A DNA stretch of 64,000 bases from JACVRW01 sp963850205 (GTDB lineage Bacteria > Actinomycetota > Thermoleophilia > Solirubrobacterales > Thermoleophilaceae), in the NCBI GenBank assembly GCA_963850205.1, contig CAWKKJ010000022.1:35466-99465 (forward strand), in the 5' to 3' direction. Below are positions 28,222 through 38,096 of the stretch, piece by piece (position 1 is the stretch's first letter; the number at the start of each line of letters is the position of its first letter). The translations under genes and the position numbers were made by a program. Under the pieces are notes generated by a model. It saw nothing but the letters and a program-made list of their open reading frames with translations, was not told the DNA's origin and ran no database searches.

Positions 28222-28861
28222 GGCATCGCTGGCGTTCGCGGCGGTCTTCGCAACGGGCGTGGTTCTTCTGCTCTTCTTGGGTTCGATCGAGCGGCGAGCA
28301 GAAGCCTTCACCCTGGGGGTCGCGCCGGTCAGCGAGCTTGCGGTCCCTCCGGGGGCTCAGGTTTGCCAACGGTCGATCGAACCGCCCACGGACTTCGATC
28401 GCGTGAGGCTCGAGGTCGGTTCAGAAGGCCGTGCGCCGCCAGTCTTCGTCGCGCGCCTGCTGTCGGGCGGCCGAGCGCTCGCCCGAGCCTCCTCCTCCCG
28501 AACCATCGGCGGCCGTATCGCCGTGGTCGTACCCGTGGGCGTTGGCTCGACGGACCGTCCAATCTCGTTCTGTCTGCGCAACACTGGCCTGCGCCCGCTC
28601 CAGGTTTATGGCAACGATGGCGCGGCCAACCCGGCCAGTTTCGCCTCTTTAAACGGAAAAGAGATCGACTACGACATCGATCTCAGATTCCTCCGCGCGA
28701 ACGATGCCAGCCTGCTGTCGCTGACCGGCGACATGGTCACTCGCGCGGCGCTCTTTCGCGGAGAGCCGGTCGGCGCGTGGGCCGTTTGGCTGGTGGTTGT
28801 GTTGCTGCTCACTGCATTTCCGCTTCTGCTGTACCGGGCGCTCCGAGCAGTCGAGGACTGA
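28214..28861 (+). CDS. Hypothetical bitopic membrane protein
   Basis: A 215-residue protein. ATG 28214 was chosen because it starts right before TM1 (LAFAAVFATGVVLLLFLG) and overlaps the DUF2142 stop. Residues about 30-180 form an extracytoplasmic beta-rich domain (CQRSIEPPTDFDRVRLEVG, ISFCLRNTGLRPLQVYG) with two cysteines. TM2 (AVWLVVVLLLTAFPLLLYRAL) ends it. Tight coupling to the DUF2142 gene suggests the two products act together. No family name is recognised. Confidence 0.75.
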   Translation: MPRASLAFAAVFATGVVLLLFLGSIERRAEAFTLGVAPVSELAVPPGAQVCQRSIEPPTDFDRVRLEVGSEGRAPPVFVARLLSGGRALARASSSRTIGGRIAVVVPVGVGSTDRPISFCLRNTGLRPLQVYGNDGAANPASFASLNGKEIDYDIDLRFLRANDASLLSLTGDMVTRAALFRGEPVGAWAVWLVVVLLLTAFPLLLYRALRAVED

Positions 28862-28976
28862 CGAGAGCTCAACTGCAAGCTGGGCCCCAGCCGGCGCAGG
28901 AAACTTCGGTGGCTGGCGCGGGTTGTACCCTCACGGATTGCTCTCCGGAGGCCATCCTCCGGCGAGCGACTTAGCC

Positions 28977-30964
28977 ATGTGCGGAATCTGTGGAGCAATC
29001 AACCTGCGCGGGGAGCCCATCCCCGAGCTGCCTGCCCGGCTCGAGGTAATGAGCGATCTCATCGCCCACCGGGGTCCCGACGACGCCGGCACCTGGACGC
29101 ACGAGCGCGGCCATGTGGGCTTCGGTCACCGGCGACTGAGCATCATCGACCCCACCCCGGCCGGCCATCAGCCGATGCGCGACGAGGCCGGGCCGCTGGC
29201 TCACGTACAACGGCGAGGTCTACAACTACCCCGAGCTGCGCGCCGAGCTCGGAGGCTCGTGGCAGTCGGGCACGGACACCGAGGTGGTCATGCGGGCCCA
29301 CGACCGCTGGGGAGCGGAGGCGGTCGACCACCTGCGGGGCATGTTCGCCTACGCAATCTGGGACGAGCGCGAGCCAGGAGCTGCTCTGCGTTCGCGACCG
29401 CTTCGGCATCAAGCCGTTCTACTACGCGCAGGTCGGCGACGTTCTTTACTTCGCCTCCGAGGCCAAGGCGCTCCTGCCGTTCCTGCCCGCCGATCGAGAC
29501 CGACATTGAGGGGCTGAAGGACTACCTCGCCTTCCAGTTCTGCCTCGCCGGTAAGACCCTCTTCAAGGGAGTGCGGGAGCTCCTGCCCGGCCATTTCCTC
29601 CGCGTGCGCGGCGGGATCGCCCAGCCGACGCGCTACTGGGAGGTCTACTACGACCTCGACTTCGACCATACGGCGAGGTACTACGAGGAGCGGATCGAGA
29701 GCCTGCTCGGCGAGTCGGTGAAGCTGCATCTGCGCTCGGACGTGCCAGTGGCCGCCTACCTCAGCGGCGGGCTCGACTCGAGCACCGTCGCCTCACTGGC
29801 CAGCCGCAGCTCGAGCGAGCCATGAAGGCCTTCACGGGCCGCTTCCCCGAGGACGCCCGCTACGACGAAAGCGCGTACGCGCGCGACCTCGCCGACCGGC
29901 GCGGCCTCGACCTATGCGAGATCGACATCGGCGTCGATGACTTCCTCGGCACGATCGAGCAGGTCATCTACTACATGGACTACCCGGCGGCGGGTCCGGG
30001 CTCGTTCCCTCAGTACATGGTCTCCCAGGCGGCGAGCCGCGAAGCCAAGGTCATCCTCGGGGGGCAGGGGGGCGACGAGATCTTCGGCGGCTACACGCGT
30101 TACCTCATCGCTTACTTCGAGCAGTGCATCAAGGCGGCCATCGACGGCACCACCCACAGCGGCAACTTCGTCGTGACCTACGAGTCGATCATCCCGAATC
30201 TGGTGGCGCTCCAGAACTACAAGCCGCTGATGAAGGAGTTCTGGCGCGAGGGGCTGTTCGAGGACCTGGACGCGCGCTACTTCCGCTTGATCAATCGCGC
30301 GCCCCAGCTGCGCGGCGAGGTCAACCTCGACGCGCTCGGGGACTACTCGCCGTTCGAGACGTTCAAGACGATCTTCAACGGCGACAACGTCGGCCACCAG
30401 TCGTACTTCGACAAGATGACTCACTTCGACTTCAAGACCCTGCTCCCGGCCCTGCTCCAGGTGGAGGACCGAGTTAGCATGGCGCACGGGCTCGAGTCAC
30501 GGGTCCCGCTGTTGGATCACGAGCTGGTCGAGCTGGCCGCCACGATTCCCGCGGACGTCAAGTTCAAGGACGGCACGATGAAGCACGTCTTCAAGCGCGC
30601 CACGCGCTCGCTCGTGCCCGACCTGATCGCCGATCGCAAGGACAAGATGGGCTTCCCCGTGCCGCTGCACGAGTGGTTCGGCGGTCCCGCGCGGGAGTTC
30701 GTCTCAGATGTCTTCTCGTCGCGGGCAGCGCTCGAGCGCGAGCACTTCGACAACCGCAGGGTGCTCGCGGGACTCGAAAGGGAGAACCGTTTCGGCCGCC
30801 AGACCTGGGGCCTGCTATCCCTCGAACTGTGGCAGCGGCTCTTCCACGACCGCGAGCACGAGTTCAAGAACCTGCTAACGACGAAAGGCACGGCAAGTGA
30901 AGGTCCTGATCACGGGCGGAGCCGGTTTCATCGGCTCTCACCTCGCCGATCGACTGTTGGATGA
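28977..30964 (+). CDS. asnB: Asparagine synthase-type amidotransferase (AsnB family), four frameshifts
   Basis: The start MCGICGAI at ATG 28977 gives the N-terminal nucleophile Cys2 of the glutaminase domain (residues 1 to about 200: AHRGPDDAGTW, GHRRLSIID). The synthetase domain follows with the PP-loop SGGLDSS near residue 267 and GGQGGDEIFGGYTRYL. Single-base errors occur near 29191 (extra C), 29375 (extra G), 29489 (extra C) and 29821 (missing base before ATGAAGGCC). The annotated end (30964) overlaps the next gene by 68 bases, and the true stop may be nearer 30900. In surface-glycan loci such enzymes amidate uronic acids using glutamine. AsnB-like activity on free aspartate is the alternative. 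Confidence 0.88.
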
Positions 30965-31832
30965 GGGCCACGAGGTCCTCGTCATCGACAACTACGCGAC
31001 CGGCCGCCGCGACAACCTGACCGAGCGCGACAGTCTGACGATCGTGGAGGGCACGATCGAGGACCCGGACGTCGTGCTGGAGGCTTTCGAGAGCTTCAAG
31101 CCTGACTTCGTGGTCCACGCCGCCGCGGCGTACAAGGACCCGGAGGCGTGGGGCGCCGACGTCCTCACCAACGCGCTGGGAACCGTCAACGTCGTCAAGG
31201 CCGCGCAGGGCACCGAGGTCCAGCGGCTGCTCTACTTCCAGACCGCACTCTGCTACGGCACGACGCCGACCGAGCAGCCGGTCACGCTCGACCACCCGAT
31301 CCGTCCCGACTCGAGCTACGGCATCTCCAAGACGGCCGGCGAGCAGTACATCCAGCTCTCGGGTCTGGACTTCGTGTCGTTCCGGCTCGCCAATGCCTAC
31401 GGCCCGCGCAACATCTCCGGGCCGCTGCCGACCTTCTATCACCGGCTGACCGAGGGCAAGGGTGTGTTCGTGATGGACACGCGGCGCGACTTCATCTACG
31501 TCGACGACCTGGTGGACGTCGTGATGCAAGCGATCGTCGAGGGCAAGGGCCACGGCCATTACCACATCTCCTCGGGCTCCGATTTTGCCATCAATGAGCT
31601 GTTCGACGCCACGATCGCGGCGCTGCCAGAGGTGGAGCTGGACGGCGACGTCGAGGTCCGGCCCAAGGGCCAGGACGACGCGTACACCATCCTGCTGGAC
31701 CCAAGCCGCATGCAACAGGACTTCGGCTGGCAGCCGAACGTGCCGCTCGAGGAGGGCGTCCGCCGCGCGATCGACTATTACCGGGAGTACGGCATCTCCC
31801 AGACGTTCACGCATCTGAAGGTCGGCGAGTGA
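30897..31832 (+). CDS. NAD-dependent sugar epimerase/dehydratase (extended SDR)
   Basis: A 311-residue intact protein starting at GTG 30897. NAD site TGGAGFIGSHLADRL at residues 6-20, catalytic YGISK near 142, and sugar-binding RRDFIYVDDLVDVV near 198. Extended SDRs convert nucleotide sugars (4-epimerisation, 4,6-dehydration or decarboxylation). It overlaps the next epimerase gene by four bases (GTGA), so the two are made together, perhaps acting in succession. The exact reaction cannot be read from the motif set. Confidence 0.9.
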   Translation: MKVLITGGAGFIGSHLADRLLDEGHEVLVIDNYATGRRDNLTERDSLTIVEGTIEDPDVVLEAFESFKPDFVVHAAAAYKDPEAWGADVLTNALGTVNVVKAAQGTEVQRLLYFQTALCYGTTPTEQPVTLDHPIRPDSSYGISKTAGEQYIQLSGLDFVSFRLANAYGPRNISGPLPTFYHRLTEGKGVFVMDTRRDFIYVDDLVDVVMQAIVEGKGHGHYHISSGSDFAINELFDATIAALPEVELDGDVEVRPKGQDDAYTILLDPSRMQQDFGWQPNVPLEEGVRRAIDYYREYGISQTFTHLKVGE

Positions 31833-32888
31833 GCTTCGAGAGTGCGCGCATCCTGGTGGTCGGCGGGGCCGGCTTCGTCGGCTCGAACCTCGTGCGGGCG
31901 CTCTTGGAGGCGCGTCCGAGCGAGGTGCTGGTCGTCGACAACCTGCTGTCGTCGGAGCGCGAGAACCTGCCCGACGACGAGCGGTGCGACTGATCGAGGC
32001 CTCGATCAACGACGACGACGTGCTCGCGGCGCTCCCACGCGACCTCGAGTACGTCTTTCATCTCTCGACCTACCACGGCAACCAGAGCTCGATGGCCGAC
32101 CCGCTGGCCGACCACGAGCACAACACGCTGACCACGCCTCAAGCTCTACGAGACGCTCAAGGACCACGAGCAGCTGAAGCGGGTGGTGTACGCGTCGGCG
32201 GGCTGCACCGTGGCCGAGAAGACGTTCGAGGGTGCCGAGGCCACGCAGGAGGACGCGCCGGTCTCGCTGTGGCTGGACAGCCCGTACCAGATCTCGAAGA
32301 TCATCGGCGAGTACTACTCGAACTACTACTTGAACCGGCACGGCCTGCCTGTGGTCAAGGCGCGCTTCCAGAACGTCTACGGCCCCGGCGAGGTGCTGGG
32401 CGCCGGCCGCTGGCGCGGGACCGTGAACACCGTCTGGCGCAACGTGACCCCGACGTTCATCTACAAGGCGCTCAACCACGAGCCGCTGCCCGTGGAGAAC
32501 GGCGGGATCGCGAGCCGGGACTTCATCTACGTCGGCGACATGGCGCAGGGCCTGATCGCGTGCGCGACGCGCGGCGAGCCTGGCGGGGTCTACAACCTCG
32601 CGAGCGGCGCCGAGACGACGATCCGCGAGCTGGCCGAGCTGATCAACGAGCTCACCGGCAACCCCACGCCGATCGCGCTCACGCCGGCGCGTGACTGGGA
32701 CCACTCCGGCCAGCGCTATGGCGACCCGGACAAGTCGCGCCGCGAGCTCGGCTTCGAGGCCACGATGCCGCTGCGGGAGGGCCTCGAGACAACGATCGAA
32801 TGGATGCGCGAGAACCGGGAGTTCATCGACGGGTGCATCGCCAAGCACGCGGCGCGGATGCAGGAGCTGGAGGGCGCTTCCGGCGTGA
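31829..32888 (+). CDS. NAD-dependent sugar epimerase/dehydratase, two or three frameshifts
   Basis: It starts at GTG 31829 inside the preceding stop. NAD motif VVGGAGFVGSNLVRAL, catalytic YQISK near residue 155, SRDFIYVGDMAQGL near 230. One base is missing near 31991 (DDERVRLIEAS is restored by adding a G) and one is extra near 32136 (ACGC(C)TCAAG). At the 3' end the frame runs straight into the permease. A TGA at 32886-32888, in the +1 frame and overlapping the permease GTG, is the likely true stop, implying one more indel. Length is then about 350 residues, normal for the family. Confidence 0.82.
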
Positions 32889-33730
32889 GCACCGCGCTGG
32901 CGCACGAATCCGACGTGACGGTCGTCGAGCCGCCGGGGCGCGCTTCATGGCCCGACTGGCGCAGCCTGTGGGCGCGCCGCGAGCTGATCTACCTGCTCGG
33001 CCGCCGGGACGTCACGATCCGGTACAAGCAGTCGCTCATCGGCGCGCTGTGGGCGGTGGTGCAGCCGCTTTCGCTGGCGGCGGTCTTCTCGATCTTCTTC
33101 GGCGTCCTGGCCAAGATCGACACGGGCACGGACGTGCCGTACCCGGTGTTCGCGATTCTCGGCATGGTCACATGGCTGTTCTTCACGGCAGCGATCACGA
33201 AGGTCTCGCTGAGCATGACCACGAGCTCCACGCTGGTGTCCAAGGTCTATTTCCCGCGACTGGTCATCCCGTTCGCCGCGATGCTGTCGCCGGTGATTGA
33301 TTTCGCGATCGGCTTCGTCGTGGCGCTGGTCGTGACGCTGGCCTATGGCGTGGTGCCGCCGGTGCAGGTGGTCCTGGTGCCGCTCCTCGTGCCAATCGTG
33401 CTGATGGTGGTGCTCGCCTTCGGGCTCTGGCTCGCCGCCCTGAACGTCCGATACCGCGACATCAACAATGTCGTGCCGTTCATCGTGCTGGTCGGGCTGT
33501 TCATCACGCCGATCATCTACCCCTTCAGCCAGGTCCCCGAGGCCTATCAGCCGCTGTACGGTCTCAACCCGATGGTCGGCGTGATGGAGTTGATGCGCTG
33601 GATGGTGCTCCCAGGTTCGGTCTTCCCGGTGTGGCTCATCCTCGTGACGTTCGTCGAGTCGACCGTCCTGCTCGCGACGGGGCTTCTGTACTTCGGCCGC
33701 GCCGAGCGCAGCTTCGCCGACCTGATATGA
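32885..33730 (+). CDS. Second polysaccharide ABC exporter permease
   Basis: About 281 residues from GTG 32885. The amphipathic LWARRELIYLLGRRDVTIRYK segment leads into six spans typical of ABC-2 exporters (QPLSLAAVFSIFFGVLAKI, VFAILGMVTWLFFTAAITK, conserved YRDINNVVPFIVLVGLFITPIIYPFSQVP). It is continuous in frame with the upstream epimerase, but the GTGA arrangement and the ordinary permease N-terminus argue for a separate gene. Its ATGA overlap with the next ATPase marks the transporter pair. It differs clearly from the first permease, so it is not a simple duplicate. Confidence 0.88.
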   Translation: MSTALAHESDVTVVEPPGRASWPDWRSLWARRELIYLLGRRDVTIRYKQSLIGALWAVVQPLSLAAVFSIFFGVLAKIDTGTDVPYPVFAILGMVTWLFFTAAITKVSLSMTTSSTLVSKVYFPRLVIPFAAMLSPVIDFAIGFVVALVVTLAYGVVPPVQVVLVPLLVPIVLMVVLAFGLWLAALNVRYRDINNVVPFIVLVGLFITPIIYPFSQVPEAYQPLYGLNPMVGVMELMRWMVLPGSVFPVWLILVTFVESTVLLATGLLYFGRAERSFADLI

Positions 33731-34989
33731 GCCCGCCCGCCGTCACGGTGGAGCACGTCAGCAAGCGCTACTACCGCGGCGCTACGGGGGCGAGCGGCAC
33801 GCTGCTGTCCGAGCAGATGGGCCACGCGCTGCGCCGGCTCCTCCGACGCGACCACCGAGCGCCGGCGAGCAAGCCGTTCTGGGCGCTGCGTAACGTGTCG
33901 CTGGAGGTCGAGCCCGGCGAGGTGGTGGGCCTGATCGGCCCCAACGGCGCTGGCAAGAGCACGCTGCTAAAGCTGCTCGCGCGGATCAGCCATCCCACCG
34001 AGGGCCGAATCGAGCTGCGCGGCCGGCTCGCCTCGTTGCTCGAGGTCGGCACCGGCTTCCACCCCGAGCTCACCGGCCGCGAGAACGTCTTTCTCAACGG
34101 CGCGATCCTCGGGCTCAGTCGCCAGGAGATCGCGCGGCAGTTCGACGCAATCGTCGAGTTCTCGGGCGTGGAGAAGTTCATCGACACGCCGGTGAAGCGC
34201 TATTCGAGCGGCATGTCCGTGCGCCTCGGGTTCGCGGTCGCCGCGCACCTGGACGCCGAGATCATGCTCGTGGACGAGGTGCTCGCCGTCGGCGACGCTG
34301 CGTTCCAGCGCAAGTGCATGAGCCGGATCCGCGACCTCACGCTCGAGGAGGGCCGTACGATCATCTTCGTCAGCCACAACCTCGCCTGGGTCGAGCGGCT
34401 GTGCAACCGTGCCTTCCTCATCGAGGACGGGCGGCTCGCGGCCGAGGGCCCCGTGGCCAACGTGACGGCCAGCTACCTGAGCGACGTCGACCCCGTGCAA
34501 CACGGGGCACCGCGGAGCTGCCGGCCGGCGCGCGTCGCATCGGCAGCGGCACCGCGCGCTTCCGCCGCGTCCGGCCTGCTCGACGAGGCCGGTACGCCGA
34601 CAGGCGCTCTGATGCTCAACCAGCCGCTGCTGCTCGAGGCGGAGCTCGACGTGAGCGTGACGATCGAGGAAGCCGTGCTCGAGGTCGGGATCACAGCGCT
34701 CGACGGCCTGCGCTTGGTGACGACGTTCAACACCGACCGCGGGCGAGCGCCGATGCGCCTCGAGCCCGGCGTTCACCAGCTCCGCGCCGAGCTTCAGCCG
34801 GCCCTGCTGCCCGGGGAGTTCGTGGTCGAGCTGGGGGTGCACGAGGGTGTAACCGGCGCGACGATCGACATCGTCGACCGCGTGCTCCAGTTCGGTGTGA
34901 GCCCCTCCGACGGCGAGGACGAGACGTACCCGGTAACCCCGCGTGGCTACCTACGCGCCGAGACTCGTTGGGAGGTGCGCCGCCGGTGA
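33727..34989 (+). CDS. Second polysaccharide ABC exporter ATP-binding protein with cargo domain
   Basis: A protein of about 420 residues. Walker A GPNGAGKST near residue 74, signature YSSGMSVRLGF, Walker B IMLVDEVL, then a Wzt-like C-terminal beta-sandwich from about residue 275. Between about 34501 and 34570 the frame is displaced by two compensating single-base changes; the displaced frame gives the sensible GTAELPAGARRIGSGTARF. The C-terminal domain in such exporters recognises the modified non-reducing end of the glycan. Two different C-domains in one locus therefore suggest two glycan products or two termini. Confidence 0.9.
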   Translation: MSPPAVTVEHVSKRYYRGATGASGTLLSEQMGHALRRLLRRDHRAPASKPFWALRNVSLEVEPGEVVGLIGPNGAGKSTLLKLLARISHPTEGRIELRGRLASLLEVGTGFHPELTGRENVFLNGAILGLSRQEIARQFDAIVEFSGVEKFIDTPVKRYSSGMSVRLGFAVAAHLDAEIMLVDEVLAVGDAAFQRKCMSRIRDLTLEEGRTIIFVSHNLAWVERLCNRAFLIEDGRLAAEGPVANVTASYLSDVDPVQHGAPRSCRPARVASAAAPRASAASGLLDEAGTPTGALMLNQPLLLEAELDVSVTIEEAVLEVGITALDGLRLVTTFNTDRGRAPMRLEPGVHQLRAELQPALLPGEFVVELGVHEGVTGATIDIVDRVLQFGVSPSDGEDETYPVTPRGYLRAETRWEVRRR

Positions 34990-35008
34990 CCACAGCGCGG
35001 CTCGATCG

Positions 35009-36194
35009 ATGAGACTGCGGCGACTGCCGCCGGCCCGCGTCCTCTTCGCCGGCCAGAGCTACTACCACGCCTGGTACCTGTCGCGCGAGCTGCGCAAGCT
35101 CGGCTGGCGAGCCGACGTGCTGAACTGGAACTGGGACCCGGACACGCAGGGCTTCTACCACGGCGAGGACTACCAGTTCACCTGGGACCCGCGGCGCGGC
35201 CGCCGGCACCTGCCGCACCTCGCGTTCTACCTGCGCTCGCTGCCGCGCTACGACATCTTCCACTTCTCCAACACGCAGGGCATCCGCTTCGGCCACCCGC
35301 TCCACAAGTGGGTCGCCGAGCGGTTCCACCCCTACGCGGAGATCGAGCTGCTGCGGCGGCTCGGCAAGAAGATCGTGTACTCCAACAACGGCTGCCTGGA
35401 CGGCGTGTCGCAGACGTCGTTCGCGTCGTGGGGCGACCGTCCGGTGTGCCTGGACTGCCCGTGGCGTGGCCGCCCGGACATCTGCAGCGACGAGCGCAAT
35501 CTCGAGTGGGGCTATCACCGCAACCGGCTGACCGACTTCCAGTGCACCACCGGCGACAACCGCAAGGACTACAACGACGACCCGCGCGTCCACGAGGTGC
35601 CCGAGTTCTACTGCCTGGACCCGGAGTTCTGGCGCCCTGACCTCGAGGTCGCCGCAGCGCTACCGGCTCGACCTGCCGGCAGGCGACGGTGAAGATCTAC
35701 CACGCGGTCGGCAACTTCCAGAAGCGCACGGCCGGCGGCCGCAACATCAAGTCCAGCCACATCTACGTGCCGCTCATCGACCGCCTGAAGGCCGAGGGCT
35801 ATCCGGTCGAGCTGATCGTTCGTGCACGGCGTGCCGAACACCGAGGTCCGGTTCACCAGGTGCAGGCGGACATCGTCGTCGACATGCTCACCTTCGGCTG
35901 GTTCGGCGCCAACGTGCGCGAGGCGCTGATGCTCGGCAGGCCGGTGGTGTGCTACCTGCGGCCGGAGTGGCTGGAGCAGCATGCGCAAGCAGGTGCCGGA
36001 CTACATCGACGAGCTGCCGGTCGTGAGCGCTACGCCGGAGACCGTCGAGGACGTGCTCAAGGAGCTCGTCGCGGACCCGGAGCGGCGCCGTGAGCTCGGG
36101 CGAGCGCGGGCGCGCGTTCGCGCTGAAGTACCACTCCGCCGAGGCCGGCGCGCGGCGCATGGACCAGATCTACCGCGAGCTGCTGAGTGCCTGA
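35009..36194 (+). CDS. Glycosyltransferase (GT4-like), multiple frameshifts
   Basis: It starts at ATG 35009 (MRLRRLPPARVLFAGQSYYH). Segments seen in order: YLSRELRKLGWRADVLNWNW, DIFHFSNTQGIRF, KKIVYSNNGCLDGVSQ, and VKIYHAVGNFQKRTAGGRNI near residue 228. Then come ADIVVDMLTFGWFGANVREAL, RPVVCYLRPEWL and the terminal KYHSAEAGARRMDQIYRELL. The donor-site pattern (a near-Glu GxxxREAL segment and a YHS tail) is GT4-like. Frame breaks lie near 35660, 35835, 35980 and 36110. The cysteine-rich stretch VCLDCPWRGRPDICSDE is unusual. The stop TGA is at 36192 and the acetyltransferase GTG at 36187 overlaps it. Confidence 0.72.
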
Positions 36195-36672
36195 GCGCGT
36201 CCGCCTCGCGCCGCTGCGCGACGAGGACTCGGACCGGCTCTTCGCGTGGATCAACGACCGTGAGCTGGTGGTGTCCAGCGCGCCGTTCCGCCCTGTTGCG
36301 CGTGCCGATCACGACACCTGGTTCGCGGCGATCCGCGAGCGCGAGGACGTGCGGATCTTCGGCATCCGACTGATCGACTCGCGACGAGCTGATCGGGTCG
36401 TGCCAGCTGCACTCGATCGACGGCGGCAGCGCGGAGCTGCAGATCCGGATCGGGCAGCGTCGCGAGCAGGGACGCGGCTACGGCCGCGAGGCGGTCGAGC
36501 TGCTGCTCCGCAATGCGTTCGGCCCGCTCGGCCTGGAGCGCGTCACGCTGCACGTGTTCGGCATCGAACGCGCCGGCGCTCGCGGTCTACCGTCGTGTCG
36601 GCTTCGTCGAGCAGCGCCGGGCCGCCGGAGACCGTAGAGATCGAAGGGCGCATCGAGCGCGTGATACGGATG
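36187..36672 (+). CDS. GNAT-family N-acetyltransferase, frameshifted
   Basis: It starts at GTG 36187 (PERVRLAPLRDEDSDRLFAW). The acetyl-CoA site QRREQGRGYGREAVELLL and the NAPALAVYRRVGF segment are diagnostic of RimJ/RimL-type GNAT proteins. Indels near 36382 (one extra C), 36567 and 36615 break the frame. No stop separates it in frame from the WbqC-like gene; VIRMVR at 36661-36675 is probably its end, so the boundary is approximate. It likely acetylates an amino sugar made by the DegT and epimerase enzymes of the locus. Confidence 0.75.
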
Positions 36673-37312
36673 GTCCGGCCGCACGTCGTCGCGATCCACC
36701 AGCCGAACTTCTTCCCGTGGCTCGGCTACTTCGACAAGCTCGATCGGGCGCGACACGTTCGTGCTGCTCGACACGGTCGAGTTCTCGAAGGGCAGCCGGA
36801 CGAACCGCGTTGAGGTGCTCGTCGGCGGCCGGCCGCACTGGATCACCGCGCCCGTGCAGCGCGCCGGGATCGGCGGCCCGATCCGCGACGTGCTGATCGA
36901 CGACGGGCGCGACTGGCGTTCGAAGCTCGTCAGGACGCTGCGCCAGAACTACCCGCGCGGCGCGGGCGCTCCCGCTGGTCGAGGAGCTGCTCGGCAATCG
37001 CGAGGAGCGGCTGGCCGCCTACAACGAGCACGCGATCCGGCGACTCGCCGAGACGCTCGGGATCGCGACGCCTATCGTCCGCGCCTCGGACCTCCCGGTC
37101 GGCGGGTCGCGCCACCGAGCTGCTGATCGAGATCGTCGCGGGCGGTCGGCGGCGGCGCGTACCTCTCCGGCGGCGGCGCCGGCGGCTACCAGGAAGACGA
37201 GCGGCTCGCCGCGAGCGGGATCGACCTGATCGCGCAGGACTTCGACGCTCCGCACGGGCTGTCGATCATCCACGAGCTCCTCAGCGAGAAGACTCCGGCA
37301 GCCCCGCGTTGA
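36670..37312 (+). CDS. WbqC-like family protein, frameshifted
   Basis: The N-terminus VVAIHQPNFFPWLGYFDKL is the signature of the WbqC-like family, found in O-antigen and other glycan loci. LLDTVEFSKGSRTNRVEVL, HWITAPVQRAGIG and GAYLSGGGAGGYQ follow. Breaks lie near 36751, 36965, 37107 and 37145. ATG 36670 is the first start before the signature; the stop is TGA 37310. The family's reaction is not established, though links to amino-sugar acylation have been suggested by context. It converges with the deacetylase-like gene with a 32-base overlap. Confidence 0.8.
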
Positions 37313-38039
37313 CACGCTGGTTGTCGGACAGCAGCGCGTCGTAGGTCGCCTCCGAGGCGCGGCCGCGGCCCGCGATGCAGCGCATGATCCGCTCGCGCGG
37401 GCTCATCGGCTCAGCCTGCCACCACTCCGGGTGCGTGAGCACGTGGAGTCGCTCGTGCGAACCGGCTGCCACCATTTCCGCCAGCGGCTCGAACCGCCAG
37501 TAGCCGTTGGAGTCCGACACGTAGGCGTAGCGGTCGCGCACGCTCCGGGCGCCGGCGTGCACCATCCCACCGAGCTCCTCGACGTCGACGCCCTCGGTGT
37601 TCGAGACGGACGGGTTGTGCAGCGAGACGGCCCGCACCGGCACGTCGAGCGTGTCGCTGAGCAGGCGTCCCTCCCAGGCCGCGCGCTCGTCGAGCGCCCC
37701 GTCGGTGTAGAAGCCGGGATCGAAGTGCAGGCCGATCCAGTGGCCGAGCGCGGCGATCTCGCGCAACCGGGCGTGCACCCCAGGCTCCAGCGCGTTGTAG
37801 AGGTCGCTGTGCAGCGAGATGAAGTACGTGGAGCGCACGCCCAACTCTGCCTCTGCGCGCGCGAGCGCGACGGCGCGGTGGACCGAGTAATCGACATCGT
37901 GGCGCCAGAGCACGTGCGGCCCGGTGGCGACGGTCCCGAACGGCTCGAACGCGTACCTCTCGAGTGCCGCGACCAGGATGTCCCGATACGACGCCTCCGT
38001 GAAGTTCTCGAAATTCCGGTCGGAGCTCACCGCGGCCAT
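37281..38039 (-). CDS. Polysaccharide deacetylase-like protein
   Basis: About 252 residues from ATG 38039; an earlier ATG at 38093 adds 18 residues without conservation. The beta/alpha-barrel pattern of the CE4 superfamily is visible: VLWRHDVDYSVHRA (metal-binding Asp pair), STYFISLHSDLYNAL, GHWIGLHFDPGFYTD (paired His), and VRAVSLHNPSVSNTEG. It would remove acetyl groups from a sugar or be a related hydrolase. There is no signal peptide, so it acts in the cytosol on a precursor. It is the only minus-strand gene between 26.7 and 43 kb, and its frame is intact. Confidence 0.78.
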   Translation of the reverse strand: MAAVSSDRNFENFTEASYRDILVAALERYAFEPFGTVATGPHVLWRHDVDYSVHRAVALARAEAELGVRSTYFISLHSDLYNALEPGVHARLREIAALGHWIGLHFDPGFYTDGALDERAAWEGRLLSDTLDVPVRAVSLHNPSVSNTEGVDVEELGGMVHAGARSVRDRYAYVSDSNGYWRFEPLAEMVAAGSHERLHVLTHPEWWQAEPMSPRERIMRCIAGRGRASEATYDALLSDNQRVNAGLPESSR

Positions 38040-38096
38040 TCTGGCAGGCCCTGGAGCGCATCTTTCGGGCCCAGACCCCGTTGCTATAACCACTGA

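Noticed and set aside
28977..29825. Programmed ribosomal frameshifting in asnB
   Set aside because: Four breaks in both directions within one gene, with no shared slippery sequence, do not fit programmed frameshifting.
32183..33730. A single epimerase-ABC permease fusion protein
   Set aside because: The GTGA overlap, normal permease N-terminus and the indel-rich surroundings make a lost stop more likely than a true fusion.
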